DNA from: Colocasia esculenta
Lineage: Eukaryota > Streptophyta > Magnoliopsida > Alismatales > Araceae
Assembly (NCBI GenBank): GCA_014218235.1
Contig: CM024757.1
Coordinates: forward strand, 147,821,371 to 147,885,370
DNA length: 64,000 nucleotides
Direction of reading: 5' to 3'
Below, in pieces: positions 35,630 through 46,483 of the stretch (position 1 is the first letter of the stretch; every line of letters begins with the position of its first letter). The notes under the pieces were generated by a model that ran no database searches, was not told where the DNA came from, and saw only the letters and a list, made by a program, of their open reading frames with translations. The translations under genes were made by a program, and so were the position numbers.

Positions 35630-36103
35630 GGATCCACTTCCTATTACAACTCCTTTTCCATTGTCTCCATATGTGACTGTACTTCTTCAGCTTGGAGATC
35701 GATAAATATCTTCTTGTTGCCTGACATATGCCTTGAGCACCCACTATCCAAATACCATTTGGATGCTCGAGGGTTATCCTGAAATGAGAACATCAAGCTT
35801 TAGGTACCCAAATTCTTTTGGGTCCTGATTGGTTAGTATCATCAACTTTACCTTTTAATATCCATTTTTTATGTCTTGTTGGGCATGTAATTTTAATATG
35901 TCCTAACTTGTTGCAGTGACTGCAGCAGGATAACTTAGTTACTTTTTCTATATATTTGAAATCAGCTTTGTATGCTATATCTTGTTCGGGTACAAATTTT
36001 GGTGTTGGATATGTTTTAGGGTATATTATGGTTTCTTCATTGTCTGGGGGTGTATATCCTAATCCATTTTTCTTTTTACCCGATCTCCTAGCACCTTTTA
36101 ATA
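35630..36103 (-). pseudogene. Copia second zinc knuckle and aspartic protease region, frameshifted
   Basis: Read in different frames, this stretch encodes CSHCNKLGHIKITC (about 35885-35935), a second nucleocapsid-type zinc knuckle, then the protease segment WYLDSGCSRHMSGN (about 35725-35770) with its D-S-G active site. The protease frame runs into a stop near 35645; the pol frame overlaps it, so an indel near 35690 breaks the junction. The protease would normally cut the gag-pol polyprotein. Confidence 0.8.
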
Positions 36104-37563
36104 TTAAAGAGTTTTTACCATTGGTAATTTTTCTAGTGTACTTGATAGATTATCATTTTCTTTATTTAGTCTTTCTATTTCTATTTTAAGTTCACCTAAG
36201 TCTTCTTGTTTTTCTAGATGATTTATTTTCTTATTTTTCTCTTTTAAATCTTCACATAATAATTCATTTCTTCTTTTATGTTCAGTAATTTGTTTTTCAA
36301 GTTCTTCATTTTCTGTTCTTAGGTCTGAGTTTGTATTTTCTAAACAGATTATATTTTTCTTACTAGTTTTAAGTAATTTGCATACTTCTTTGTATTTTTC
36401 ATAAAGTTCATTAAAAGCATTTTCCAAATTATCAGAATCTGAATCATTGCATGAATCAAAAGAAGAGTCAGAAGTTACCTTGTCTTCGGTGTTGGCCATG
36501 AGAGCCAAGTTGGCTTCTTCACCTTCACTGCTCGAGCTTGACTCACTGTCTGAGTCACTGCTGTTCTCCCAAGCAGCTGCCATTGCTTTCTTTTTGTACT
36601 TCTTAAATCTTCTGAAGTTGTCCTTCTTCTTGTGATCACTCTTTTTGATCATGGGACAATCTGCCTTGATGTGTCCAGGCTTCTTGCATTCATAACAGAT
36701 CACTTCTCCTTTCTTTTGATCCTTTACTTCTGGTTTTCTAAAGTCTTTGTTTTTCTTAAAAAATTTCTTCCGGACTGATATTTCTTTTTCTTTGCTAGAA
36801 TCCTTTGAAGTCTTCGAGACAGCATGGCTTCTTCATCATCACTGTCTTTACTACTCTCACTATTATCCAAGGATTCTTCTGAATTATCTTCACTTGCTTT
36901 GAGAGCATTTGATTGTTTCCTTCTGCTGGAGGATTCTCCTAATCTCTCCATGTTTATCTCGTGAGCCATGAGAGATCCTATTAGCTTTTCCAATGACATT
37001 AATTTTAAATCATTGGCTTCTTCAATGGCTGTTACCTTCGGAGTCCATGAAGATGGTAAAGATCTGAGGACTTTTCTAACCATATCTGGTACATCATAAA
37101 CCTTTCCCAAACCAGCTAATCCATTTGTGATGTCTGTGAATCTGCTGAACATCTGAGTTATTGATTCACCTGTCTGCATCTGAAATCTTTCATATTGAGC
37201 TACTAGAATATCTATTCTTGTCTCCTTTACCTTGTCTGTCCCTTCATAGGTAATTCTGAGCTTTTCCCACATCTCCATTGCGGATTTGCAGGCTGAGACT
37301 CTATTGAACTCTTTCTTGCTTAGGGCACAGCATAATATGCTCTTGGCTTTGCAGTTTAAGGATATTCTTTTCCTATCATCATCTGTCCACTGAGCCTTAG
37401 CATTTGTGACCAAAAGATCACCTTCTTCTACAATGGACCAGATTGTGTAATCATGACCTTGTAGAAAATATTCCATTCTAGTCTTCCAGTATGTGTAATC
37501 TTCTCCATCGAACAAGGGAGGCCTGTTGACTGACTGACCTTCGAAGTTGCTTTGGGCTGCCAT
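36104..37563 (-). pseudogene. gag: Copia gag (capsid, zinc knuckle, coiled coil), one frameshift
   Basis: The capsid protein starts at the ATG at 37563 (MAAQSNFEGQ); the upstream in-frame ATG at 37626 would begin inside the primer-binding site and is unlikely. The capsid domain includes RPPLFDGEDYTYWKTRMEYFL and QYERFQMQTGESITQMFSRF, of the UBN2 gag family. After a frameshift in a homopolymer near 36760, the second part gives the zinc knuckle CYECKKPGHIKADC (about 36660-36700), an acidic Ser-rich linker, and a long coiled coil (about 36110-36400; LENTNSDLRTENEELEKQI). The coiled coil after the knuckle is typical of the SIRE group. Confidence 0.88.
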
Positions 37564-37610
37564 TGATCTTTGCTCTTCAGATCGTTGGATCTTCTTCTTT
37601 GTCGAAGAGA

Positions 37611-37625
37611 CGGGCTCTGATACCA
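37611..37625 (-). other. Primer-binding site of the copia element, initiator-Met tRNA type
   Basis: On the minus strand TGGTATCAGAGCCCG, complementary to initiator methionine tRNA, two bases from the LTR edge at 37628. Confidence 0.93.
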
Positions 37626-37627
37626 CT

Positions 37628-39579
37628 TGTTGCCCAGCTAACTAGCCCAGAGGGGGGGGTGAATGGGTTAATAAAAACTTCGATCTCTAATTACAATCTG
37701 TTCACTGAAAGGATTGCACAACTTAACAACAAGGTTAGAGTTAGAGCAAATAAGACAACAATCACACAAAAACACACCCACAAGACACAAGGATTTTTAT
37801 CCTGGTTCGGAACTCCTCTCCACAGGAGACCTACGTCCAGTCCCTGAGCAATATCTCAAGATTTCACTACCAAGGGTACAATCCCCCTTAAGGATCCTTA
37901 CACCCAGCCTCAACTGGTCTTCCTTCAGCCTGAAGGGAATAACAACCACCCTGGATACCACCAGGTCTTCCTTCGTCCAGAAGGGAACACAACCTAATAA
38001 GAAAAGGGTGTGGAAACAGGCTTCAGACTCTAGCTTGACCAGCTACACACTGAAGCTTCTAAGCCCCCGAGAGAGAAAGAGATTTAACAAGGTTTTTCTC
38101 TCCAAGGACTACACAAGCTCTCACAAAATGAGAAAATTCTTTTTGAGCACAGAGAGCTAAGAGCTTAGAACAAGGTTGGAGTGGTAGCTTCGCTCTTCTT
38201 CAATATTCTGAAGACTCGAAGAGATGGATTTCTTTCTTCTTCTGAAATCAAGCGTTGTTTGCTCCCTTCACTCTGTTCTTTTCCGTCTTGAGTCTTCTAT
38301 TTAAACTGCTGATTCAAATTCGAACGTTGAAGTGTCCGTTGTCTCTTATCCTTGTGTACGTTAGACTGGTCACAAAGGAAGCTTCTGATCGTCAGTCTTT
38401 TATCCTTGTGTACACGCCAAAGAGATGTCATAGAACTTTGTATCTTGTGTCCAACGTTGTCCAGATGAGTCTTGTCAGATATCTGTAAGCATATCATCAA
38501 TAAATAGAGGACAGCTAAGACTGCTGTCTATTGTTAGTTGAGATGGAACAGATATTGCAGTATATAGCAAAGCTCCTTTCTGTCTAAAAAAAGTACGTAG
38601 ACAGAGTAGCATAGAAATGGAAGATATTGTCTGCATGCATGGGAGATACGATCAGAGAGCATTTAATGCATAGCAGTCAAGGGACAAGATATGACTTTGA
38701 CTTTTCAACGCTATTAAAAGGCATTATACTGATGCATCAAGAAATTCGATAAAAAGAATCTTGCTGACTTCATAACTTATGAAATCGTTATGAATTATAG
38801 CAAGTCGTTATGAACTGTAAGGAAATCGTTGTGATAACTTATGAAGTCGTTACAACAAGCAAGTCGTTGCGAGTTCTAAAGAAATCGTTACAAGAAATCG
38901 TTATGACTATCAAGTTGTAAGGAAATCGTTACACGAAATCGTTATGACTATCAAGTTGTAAGGAAATCGTTACACGAAATCGTTATGACTATCAAGTTGT
39001 AAGGAAATCGTTATACGAAATCGTTATGACTATCAAGTTGTAAGGAAATCGTTACACAAAATCGTTACACAAAGCAAGGCGTTATGAACAGTAAAGAAAT
39101 CGTTATGAAATCTAAAGAAATCGTTATGAACTCTAAAGAAATCGTTATGATAACTTATGAAGTCGTTACAACAAGCAAGTCGTTGCGAGTTCTAAAGAAA
39201 TCGTTACAAGAAATCGTTATGACTATCAAGTTGTAAGGAAATCGTTACACGAAATCGTTATGACTATCAAGTTGTTGCGATATCGATTTTTGAGTTTTCC
39301 GGTCAAAGAGGAAATCGTTCTGCTTATCAAAGAAGTCGATGCGATATCGATTTGTTTTGAGTTTTCCGGTCAAAGAGGAAATCGTTCTGCTTATCAAGGA
39401 AGTCGATACAAAGACTTGGATAGAAGTGTGATGAGACTTACCAGATTGTCTTGAACTTTCATATTTCTTTTATTTCCTGTTCTCAAGGCTCAAGTAATCC
39501 ATTAGTGTTATTTTGTTAATCATCAAAATTAATATATAAATAAATGGAAATATTTATTATGGGGACAGTTTGGTCATCA
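37628..39579 (-). repeat. 5' LTR of the SIRE-type copia element (1952 bp)
   Basis: Near-identical to 26552-28505. The AAATCGTTATGA array is at 38770-39410, with the same 41-bp block. A TTTAAATAG TATA candidate lies near 38300 on the minus strand and would drive the genomic transcript toward gag. Confidence 0.95.
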
Positions 39580-39953
39580 CTTCGAATCTTCAACAATCGG
39601 AGTTTCTAAAGTCGGAGTCTATATTAAAAATAATAATAATAAAATGATAAATAATGAAATGTAACCACTCTCTCATTAAATTTCGACCCTTCATTCTCCC
39701 ATCAACGGTTCGTTTCACATTCCTCCTTTATTAATACCCTTTTTCCATCCTTCGAAACTTACCTGTTTGAAATATTTTCGATCACTGTCATCCTCCTTTT
39801 GTTCTGCGCTCGTTCTTCATCTCTGCGGAACCAAGCTCGAAGTTTCTGCAGATTTCATCTCTTCTTGGGAGAAAGGTAGATCTTAAGCCTCTCTAGACCT
39901 TCTCTGCATCTTCTCTAGCATTTCTCTCAGACTTTTGTTCGTCGTTTGTCTAG

Positions 39954-42900
39954 ATGGCTTCGCCTAGGGCTTCTGTAGGTTCCCTGTTCTCCCTGGAGTA
40001 GTTCCAATGCCTGCCTTCAGCCAAAGCCTCGTATGCCTAGGAAAGATTGTAGATTTCAGCCACCTTTCTGGTAAACTCAGTTGGGTTGTAGAAACCCTTT
40101 CTGCAATGGGATGGGAGGAGCTGTCTCAGATTTCTGAACCAACATTTGAAGGTGTTATGAAGGCATTCTTCATGTCTCTCCAAGTCTTAGAAGATGGTTC
40201 AGTTTCAGGTATTGTGAAAGGAAAATCGGTTACCATTTTCGAAAAGCTTCTGGTAGAAATTTTGGATTGTCTAGTTGATGGACACAAGATTAGTGAGATT
40301 GTACCTTTGGAGAAGCAAAGATTGGGAATCGTTGGAAGTCTAGGCTCCATTTCAAAGAAAGGACTTGTTGTCAACGAACTCTCTGTAGAGAAAAGACTAC
40401 TTCATTCGATCATCACCAACATTATCATACCCAGAACAGGTACACACTCATCTATTACAATCCGTGATGGAAGATTGCTATTTTGGGCAGTGTAGCGACA
40501 TAAGGTCAACTTGTTGTCCATCATTTTGGAGAGGATGGCTTGCTCCAAGAATCTGCAGGAGTCCCTCCCCTATGGGCCTCTACTTACTCTCATTTTCAGA
40601 AGGTTCTCCGTGGACTTGTCCACACAGGTTAAAGAAAAGATAGGGCTCTCCACTCTTAGGAGAAGCCATTATATTTTGGAAAATAAGGCTCATAACATTT
40701 GGGTAAAGGACTCTGTACCGCAGTGCTCTCATGAGGTATTTTCAAATGAGGCACAGAGCTCCATTCCTGCTTAGGAAATAGCTACAGCAGTAGTAGCAGA
40801 AGAAGAAGCTCCAGCCCTTCAAGAGCAAGTGCACACTCCTGTCCCTCCTCAAACACAAGATGCCCCTAAAGACACTATTGCTCAGGTACTCAGGGACCTA
40901 AGAGGAAAAGAAGTTGCTCAGGAAGAAGAGGTTCCCAGGACCACACCAATAGCATCCTCTTTTGAGAAATTTCACCATGTGTCCTCACCCCTCATTGAGA
41001 CCCAGGCTAGGTCTCAGGGGGAGTCTAACAAGAATCTAGATGATGTGGTCCAATTAATTTTGAAGCAACAGGAGATCCTATAAGTGCTGCAATCTCAGAT
41101 TCAACATTTGGATGTTAGATTTGACTCTATGTCTGAAGAGGTCCATCAGATGAAGGATCTCTTGCTTCAGTTAGTATGCCAGCAGGGCACAACTAGTTCT
41201 CAGGTTCCCCATGCTCCCACTGAGGAGCAGCACTAGCAGTAGCATCAAGCGGCAGGAGTTTAGCCTGAAGGCAGTATAGTTCAGCAAGAGAAGAATCTAG
41301 CAGCAAAATCCGCTCAGCAACCGCAGGTTCCTGAAGTCCTGTCCTCTGAGTAGCAGGTAGAGAAGAGTGATCAGGAGGGAGACCCTCAAGTCCAGACCTT
41401 CAAGAGAAGGGTTAGGAGGAAATTGATGAAGTCAGGTCAACTTGTCTTCCCTTCCCCATCCTCTCCTATTCCCTCTCCATCCACTACTCAAGACTCTCCT
41501 ATAGTTTCTGATTCTACTGCTCCTCCCCCAGTTAATGATCCTACTCCCCTTCTACCTCCAATTGTTGAACTACCTCCTCCACCTCCTCCTCAACCTACTC
41601 TTTCCATTTCTATTCCCTCACCTTCCATTTCCACATCACAACCAACCATTGATCCTTCAATAAACACATACATTCCCTCATTTTCTCTAAAGTATCATTT
41701 CAACATTTCTGCAATAGATGTTCTAGCCCTTCACATCCAACCACCTCATTTCTTTGCTTCTCTCCCTCCACCCACTATTGCATCCACAATAAGTTCTACA
41801 CCAGGAATTTCATCCAGTGTAACTTCTCATGGATCCCTTCTTCCACCTTTTTGGTATGCTATCACCCATCACTTTGAACATTACATGAAATTGTTCAGAG
41901 AATTTTTGTCTATAAAAGTTTTTCTTGAAGTTCATGGGATGCCAGACTATAAGTTTGAAGACTGGCTCCCTTTCCTCATCAAAACTTCTGAAATCCTTGT
42001 GGCTGATGTAAATTTGATTACACAGAAAAGCCACAGTCTTTCCCCCACTGCATTCCTTCATACCTACCCCTCTGAGGCTGAACACTTCATTTCAGCCAAA
42101 TCTAGAAATCCTCTTCTGACTGTCCACCAACACCTAAATCTTAGGTTCTTTGACCTGTTTGGTCCCCTCCTGAGAGATCTTTAGAGAGACTACACTCGGA
42201 TGAGGACTTTCAGTGAAGAGAGGTTCAAGCTCGGTCTACCTGATGTTAATAAAGGGCAATAGAGGATGATTCTTCAAGGTAACTGACCCATTACTCCCTC
42301 CATGACTATGGTCTCTGCCCTCCGACCTGCATCCAAGCTTAGTAGGTGCCATTTCTGATAGGAAGCAGTTTGCCAACCTAGTCCTTAACAGGCACATTAG
42401 GATAGCAACAAGATTCAAGATCAAGTACAACATCAAGCTATCATTTCACAGGTTTGCAGTCATGAATGCTCCCAAGAGCTCTCAACATATGACAGAATTT
42501 CAGAACTGTTTTGCAGAGTCTGAGAGGTTTAATGAAGAAGATTGAGCTGCAGCTTATCCAGACCTTAGTAGAGAATGTAGTAAGCATAGAGTCTCCCCTG
42601 CTGTCTTCCTTCTTAAGGGTTACAACAACCTTAGGAAATCCTACTATGATAAATGGATCCAACGCTATATCATCTACTATTAGGCCAAGGATGTTGCCTT
42701 TTCCCAAGGACTTCACTAGAATGTCACCATCCATGACTTCCTGTCCTTAGCCACAAAGAAGAATTTTATTGCCCTTAAGTTCTCTATGCCTAAAGACAAA
42801 TACTTTAGGAGACTTAGCTGGTATTATCGTCGGCACCTCAAGTCCTATAAGAAACATCCTTCTTTTGGTCCCTCTTATAGCATAGACAGCAGCTTGTTTG

Positions 42901-43006
42901 AGAATTTCTTCCCTCAGAATGAGAAGAAACTCTGGGATCTTCTCCAACCTTTCCTCAAACGTATCCCAGCATCGCTGTATCTCTCTAGTTCTACCTTTAC
43001 TGCATA
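39954..43006 (+). pseudogene. SIRE-type accessory ORF, copy 3, with many TAG stops
   Basis: Homologous to the accessory region at 28652-32315. The ATG (39954, MASPRASVG) meets a TAG at 39999, and a shift near 40010-40060 moves to the main frame. That frame runs from 40007 to 42262 interrupted only by TAG at 40493, 40772, 41234, 41240, 41261, 41351, 42182 and 42260 and TAA at 41081. Motifs in order: GIVKGKSVTIFEKLL, VEKRLLHSIITNIIIPRTG, LPYGPLLTLIFRRFSVDLS, an acidic/Gln-rich middle, a Pro/Ser-rich block (41440-41680), then a C-terminal domain ending with FGPSYSIDSSLFENFF (about 42870-42905) in another frame. The match to the younger copy at the first TAG (Gln in FWAIQNK) shows it was Gln. Confidence 0.75.
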
Positions 43007-43084
43007 ATGTAATTTCTTTTCAGCAATGAATATAACTCTATCTCTCTCCTTATTGTATCCTTTTTTCCTTTTTGTTAATGTCAC

Positions 43085-43098
43085 AAAGGGGGAGAAAG
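43085..43098 (+). other. Upstream polypurine tract of the older SIRE-type element
   Basis: AAAGGGGGAGAAAG after 'taatgtcac', about 130 bases before the LTR-adjacent tract. It parallels the paired tracts of the young copia element. Confidence 0.7.
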
Positions 43099-43211
43099 AA
43101 GTGAAAACTAAACTAAAACTTATTTTAGTTATCATTATCCTTATTTTAGCTATCATTATCTCTATATCAAAATTGTTTTCACTATCACTATAAAAAGTTT
43201 TTGTCATTAAC

Positions 43212-43225
43212 AAAAAGGGGGAGAA
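43212..43225 (+). other. LTR-adjacent polypurine tract of the older SIRE-type element
   Basis: AAAAAGGGGGAGAA, preceded by 'gtcattaac', four bases before the LTR start at 43230. Confidence 0.85.
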
Positions 43226-43229
43226 TTAT

Positions 43230-44910
43230 TGAGCAACTCATAGATTACTAAAATATCTATCTCAATATTTTTGTTATGACAAAACCTTTAATAATATCGA
43301 CTTTACAAAAATGGAAATCAAGGATATATATATATATATATATAAGCAAAATAGCAAAAAAATTCAAGTCCATAGAGTATATACTATATCACAGCGAAAT
43401 TTTTTCCAAGTCCACAACGTATACTGTATATCATAGTAACTCCGACTTCTAAAAAGTCGACGCCTGACAAATACTCCGACTTCTTTAAAGAATCAGGGTC
43501 TGGCAGAACTCCGACTCTTCACAAGTCAAAGTTCTCTTGAGAAGTCAAAGTTCTCTTGAGAAATCGAAGTCTCTTTAGAAATCGAAGTCTCTTGAGAAAT
43601 CAAAGTCAAGCCTCACTCCGACTCTTGGTATATCGAAGTCTTTATTTTGTTCAAGCTTGTACTCCGACTTCATAAAAATCAAAGTTAGGGTATATTCCGA
43701 CTTTACATAAGTCGAAGTCCACTATCTATTTCTGTATTCCGATCTCCCAAAACAATTCGAAGTTATTCTCACTCCGACTTCATTAAGTCGAAGTTTAATG
43801 TTTTCTATTAGCCATACTCCGACTTCTTAGAAATCGAAGTATTTCTTGTTGATTGTTACATATCTGTACTTAACTAAAAATATCAAATCTCTATCAAGAA
43901 CAATCATGCATGGAGGTATGTTTCTCTTATCCTGTCCTTTTAATAAGGAATAACTATATCTCTGCACAAAGCATGGACTGCGCAGAACAATCATGATTCA
44001 AGCCCTCCAAGTTTGCAGCTACTATTAGAGCCAAGAGACGTTAGACTCATAAAGCTAAAGATTTGATGGATAAACTTGAGAATATATGAGCTTCCTCTCA
44101 AACGGCTATCCCCTTCAAACGGCCAGCTCCCAACGGCCAAATTCTAACGGGCAAAAACTTTGAAGCCTATAAAAGAAGCTGAAGCTTGAAAACTCATATA
44201 CACAGATATACATAGATGAAATAGAAGACTCAACAGCCAACGCCTCTCTCCCATCTGAAAGCTAGAAAAAGAATCAAGAAAAAGAGAGCCACACCTCAGT
44301 CTCAAGACTTCTGCTTCTACTGAAATTCGAAGTCTTCCTCATTCGGTGGACTACTGCAATTCAAATCCTCTTCAGTCCACTTCTGTGCTTTTCAGAAAGA
44401 ATTTAAGTTTCTCTTTTCTTTTATCTTTCTGAAATTCAGTGTTTGCTCATTGTTGTTTGAGCAGACACACTAGCCTTTCATATTCCTGTGTAAAGCAACC
44501 TGCAGGAGGTTTGTATCCTCTTGTACCCGTCTAGAGAAGGGAAGATCTATAAGTGTATAGATGGTTTTTGTACCCCTTGTTTAAGGGAAGACTTGCTAGG
44601 AGCAAGTGGACTTGTAATTCCTCTCAGGGTTGAGAGAAGGCCAAGTGCTCTTGGCAGCTTAGTGAAAAATCCCAAGTGGTTTCTTGGGGACTGGACGTAG
44701 GACTTCCTTTAAGAATGGCCGAACTAGGATAAATCTTTTGTGCCTTTGTGTGATTGATTCTGCCAAGTCTTTTCACTTGATTCACACACTTCACATTAAT
44801 TACTAACAAAGTTATTTAGTGTTGTTTATCTTTTAGATAAAATTTTTAAGGCGCAAAAAATAGTCCTATTCACCCCTCTAGGACATCTGTATTGCCATCT
44901 CGATCCAACA
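43230..44910 (+). repeat. 3' LTR of the older SIRE-type element (about 1.68 kb)
   Basis: Starts TGAGCAACTC after the purine tract and ends TCGATCCAACA. The end, with cacccctctagg, is the hallmark of SIRE/Maximus LTRs. It has an (AT)n run at 43327-43345 and an array of ACTCCGACTT / AAGTCGAAGT inverted motifs (43438-43850). A TATA box, TATAAAAGAAG, lies at 44168-44178. The segment 44640-44760 carries an inverted form of the 'cctacgtccagtcccc' block found in the other SIRE LTRs. Confidence 0.85.
44168..44178 (+). promoter_or_regulatory. LTR TATA box
   Basis: TATAAAAGAAG in the older SIRE-type LTR, at the position expected for the U3/R promoter, followed by a pyrimidine-rich leader. Confidence 0.6.
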
Positions 44911-45300
44911 ATTCCCATACTAAAGAGCTCCTGATATACCAGCTTGGCACCAGCTGGCAAGTAAGCAGTCCCTCTCCATTTCTCTGAACCTGACTTTCCC
45001 AAATCTTTTTCAATCAGCTACTGGTTGCCGTGTAAGTGGGTGCACTGCCCTGTGTTCCTGAATTTCACCAAAGGATTATCTGCCATGTGAATCAACCTTT
45101 GATAAAATGTTGGCCCCATATGTGGCAATGCATCATCTCACCTGTCCGGCCATTGTAAACTCTCTCAGCTCTTTATCTTGATATCCAGCCCTGAAATGCA
45201 AAGCCATTGGTTCATCTACATTCCATGAACCTTCATTCCGAGATCATGAACCTCCTTGAACAGTCTCCTCTCACTTGGTTCACACTTATTCATGTTCAGG
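44911..45300 (-). pseudogene. Exon-like coding fragments of unidentified origin
   Basis: Read on the minus strand, short blocks look coding: MNKCEPSERRLFKEVHDLG (from about 45291), then in another frame DEPMALHFRAGYQDKELRE leading to CAG|GTGAGA (about 45143-45151), a good 5' splice site, then LPHMGPTFYQRLIHMADN and KSGSEKWRGTAYLPAG. Stops and frame changes interrupt the series. I do not recognise the protein. The blocks lie next to a CACTA end, so they could be captured gene exons, or a decayed host gene. A 50-bp block (ccttgaacagt..tcctctcacttggtt) is repeated at 45254 and 45395. Confidence 0.4.
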
Positions 45301-45734
45301 TAACATAGTCAATAAAAAATCAGAGAAGTCAAATTATTTTAAACAAGGTTACCCCTCGATGTATCTAAAGAGAGAAAAGATTATGAACCTCGCTCCTTGA
45401 ACAGTATCCTCTCACTTGGTTGACACTTGTGCTCATATTAATAATAAATATTTTACAATATATAAGAATAGTTAATTTAGTAGATAACAATAATAACTTC
45501 AAATATGAAATGAAATATACTTTGTGTTATAAAAAATATTTGTATCGACACATAAACAAAACCTAACAACACATGCATACATGAATATCGGTACTGTCAT
45601 CTAGTGTTGACCACTTATGGTGATAGGTGTACATGAAAAATATTTTTTTTTATTTTTTTTTCTCCTTTATAATTAACATACATTACCATACTTTACAAAA
45701 AAATATATACGTAAACTATTTTTAACATTTAAAA
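45301..45734. other. AT-rich noncoding spacer
   Basis: It holds the second copy of the ccttgaacagtatcctctcact block (near 45395) and otherwise AT-rich sequence with no ORF. No LTR or terminal repeat is evident. Confidence 0.6.
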
Positions 45735-46483
45735 AATAGATTATGGCGACGGCTTCATACTGTCGCCATTACATAATGGCGACGGCTATTATACTTTGGT
45801 GACAAACAAGGCCGTCGCTAATAAAAACTAACGGCGATGGTTGCAGTCGTTGCTAATGTTCTTATTAAGGACAACCACTTAAAGCCATCACTAATAATCA
45901 TTTATTTGCGATGGTTATAACCATCTTTAATAAGAGCATTAGCGATCGCTACAATAGCCGTAACTAATATTAGTATTAGGGACAACTTTTAGTAAGTGTC
46001 TCCAATAATCAATTATCGTGGACAGCTAGAGCTATCCCCAATATTTGTTAGTAGCGGTGAATAAATTATCCGTCGCTACCAAAAGTATTAAAGACGGCTT
46101 TGTTAGACGTTGCTAATAACTTTTATTGGGGATGACGGTCGCCGTCTTGAATGATGTTTTTCGCAACGGCTTCTATAGCCGTCTTGAATAAATTTTTTTA
46201 GCGACATTTATATAACCAAGCGTCGCTAATAATTTTTTAGCGGAGACGGCTTCTCTGAACCGTAGCCAATATCACAGTTTTGGAGACAGTTGCTTTACAA
46301 TCGTCGTAAATACCTTTGTTAGCGATGACTTGTTTTTTAATGGAGATGGTTTCCGTTAGCCGTCGCCAATACTACACTATTGAAGACGGCTTCTTAGAAG
46401 CTGTCATAAATACTCTTCTTAGCGACGACTTTTGAGAGCCGTCGCAAATACTCCGTCCCCCAATAATCTCTTTTCTTGTAGTG
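45735..46483 (-). mobile_element. CACTA (CMC/EnSpm) transposon end with subterminal repeats
   Basis: The right edge reads ttttcttgtagtg on the plus strand, so on the minus strand the element begins CACTACAAGAAAA, the conserved CACTA terminus. From there to about 45735 the sequence is filled with about twenty GCGACGGC / GCCGTCGC subterminal motifs in both orientations, the binding-site type repeats of this superfamily. I see no transposase and no second CACTA end, so this is a truncated end or one side of a larger rearranged copy. The base triplet after the end is CTC. Confidence 0.85.

Larger units (their letters stand above)
26552..39579 (-). mobile_element. Complete SIRE/Maximus-type Ty1/copia retrotransposon, young
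   Basis: Minus orientation: 3' LTR 26552-28505, purine tract, accessory ORF region, pol (RNase H-RT-integrase read right to left), gag, primer-binding site, 5' LTR 37628-39579. Perfect target duplication CTTCG at 26547-26551 and 39580-39584. Integrase precedes RT in pol, which defines copia; the extra ORF after pol and the LTR end with a G-rich tract define the SIRE/Maximus group. The LTRs differ at only about nine positions by eye (for example 26587 against its partner near 37664, one poly-A length change near 26695, one 4-base change near 28208), so insertion is recent. gag, protease and the accessory ORF nevertheless carry frameshifts; integrase-RT-RNase H is one intact frame. Confidence 0.95.
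39580..44910 (+). mobile_element. Older SIRE-type element, 3' part, plus strand
   Basis: The remains of a copia element into which the young element inserted. It keeps a leader (39580-39953, continuous with 26465-26551 across the insertion), an accessory ORF full of stops, two purine tracts, and a 3' LTR ending in the hallmark cccctctaggacatctgt...tcgatccaaca. I find no gag, pol or 5' LTR in the window to the left, so the element is truncated or its 5' part was deleted. Confidence 0.8.

Noticed and set aside
37611..37625. tRNA gene (initiator Met similarity)
   Set aside because: Only the 15-base primer-binding complement is present; there is no cloverleaf.
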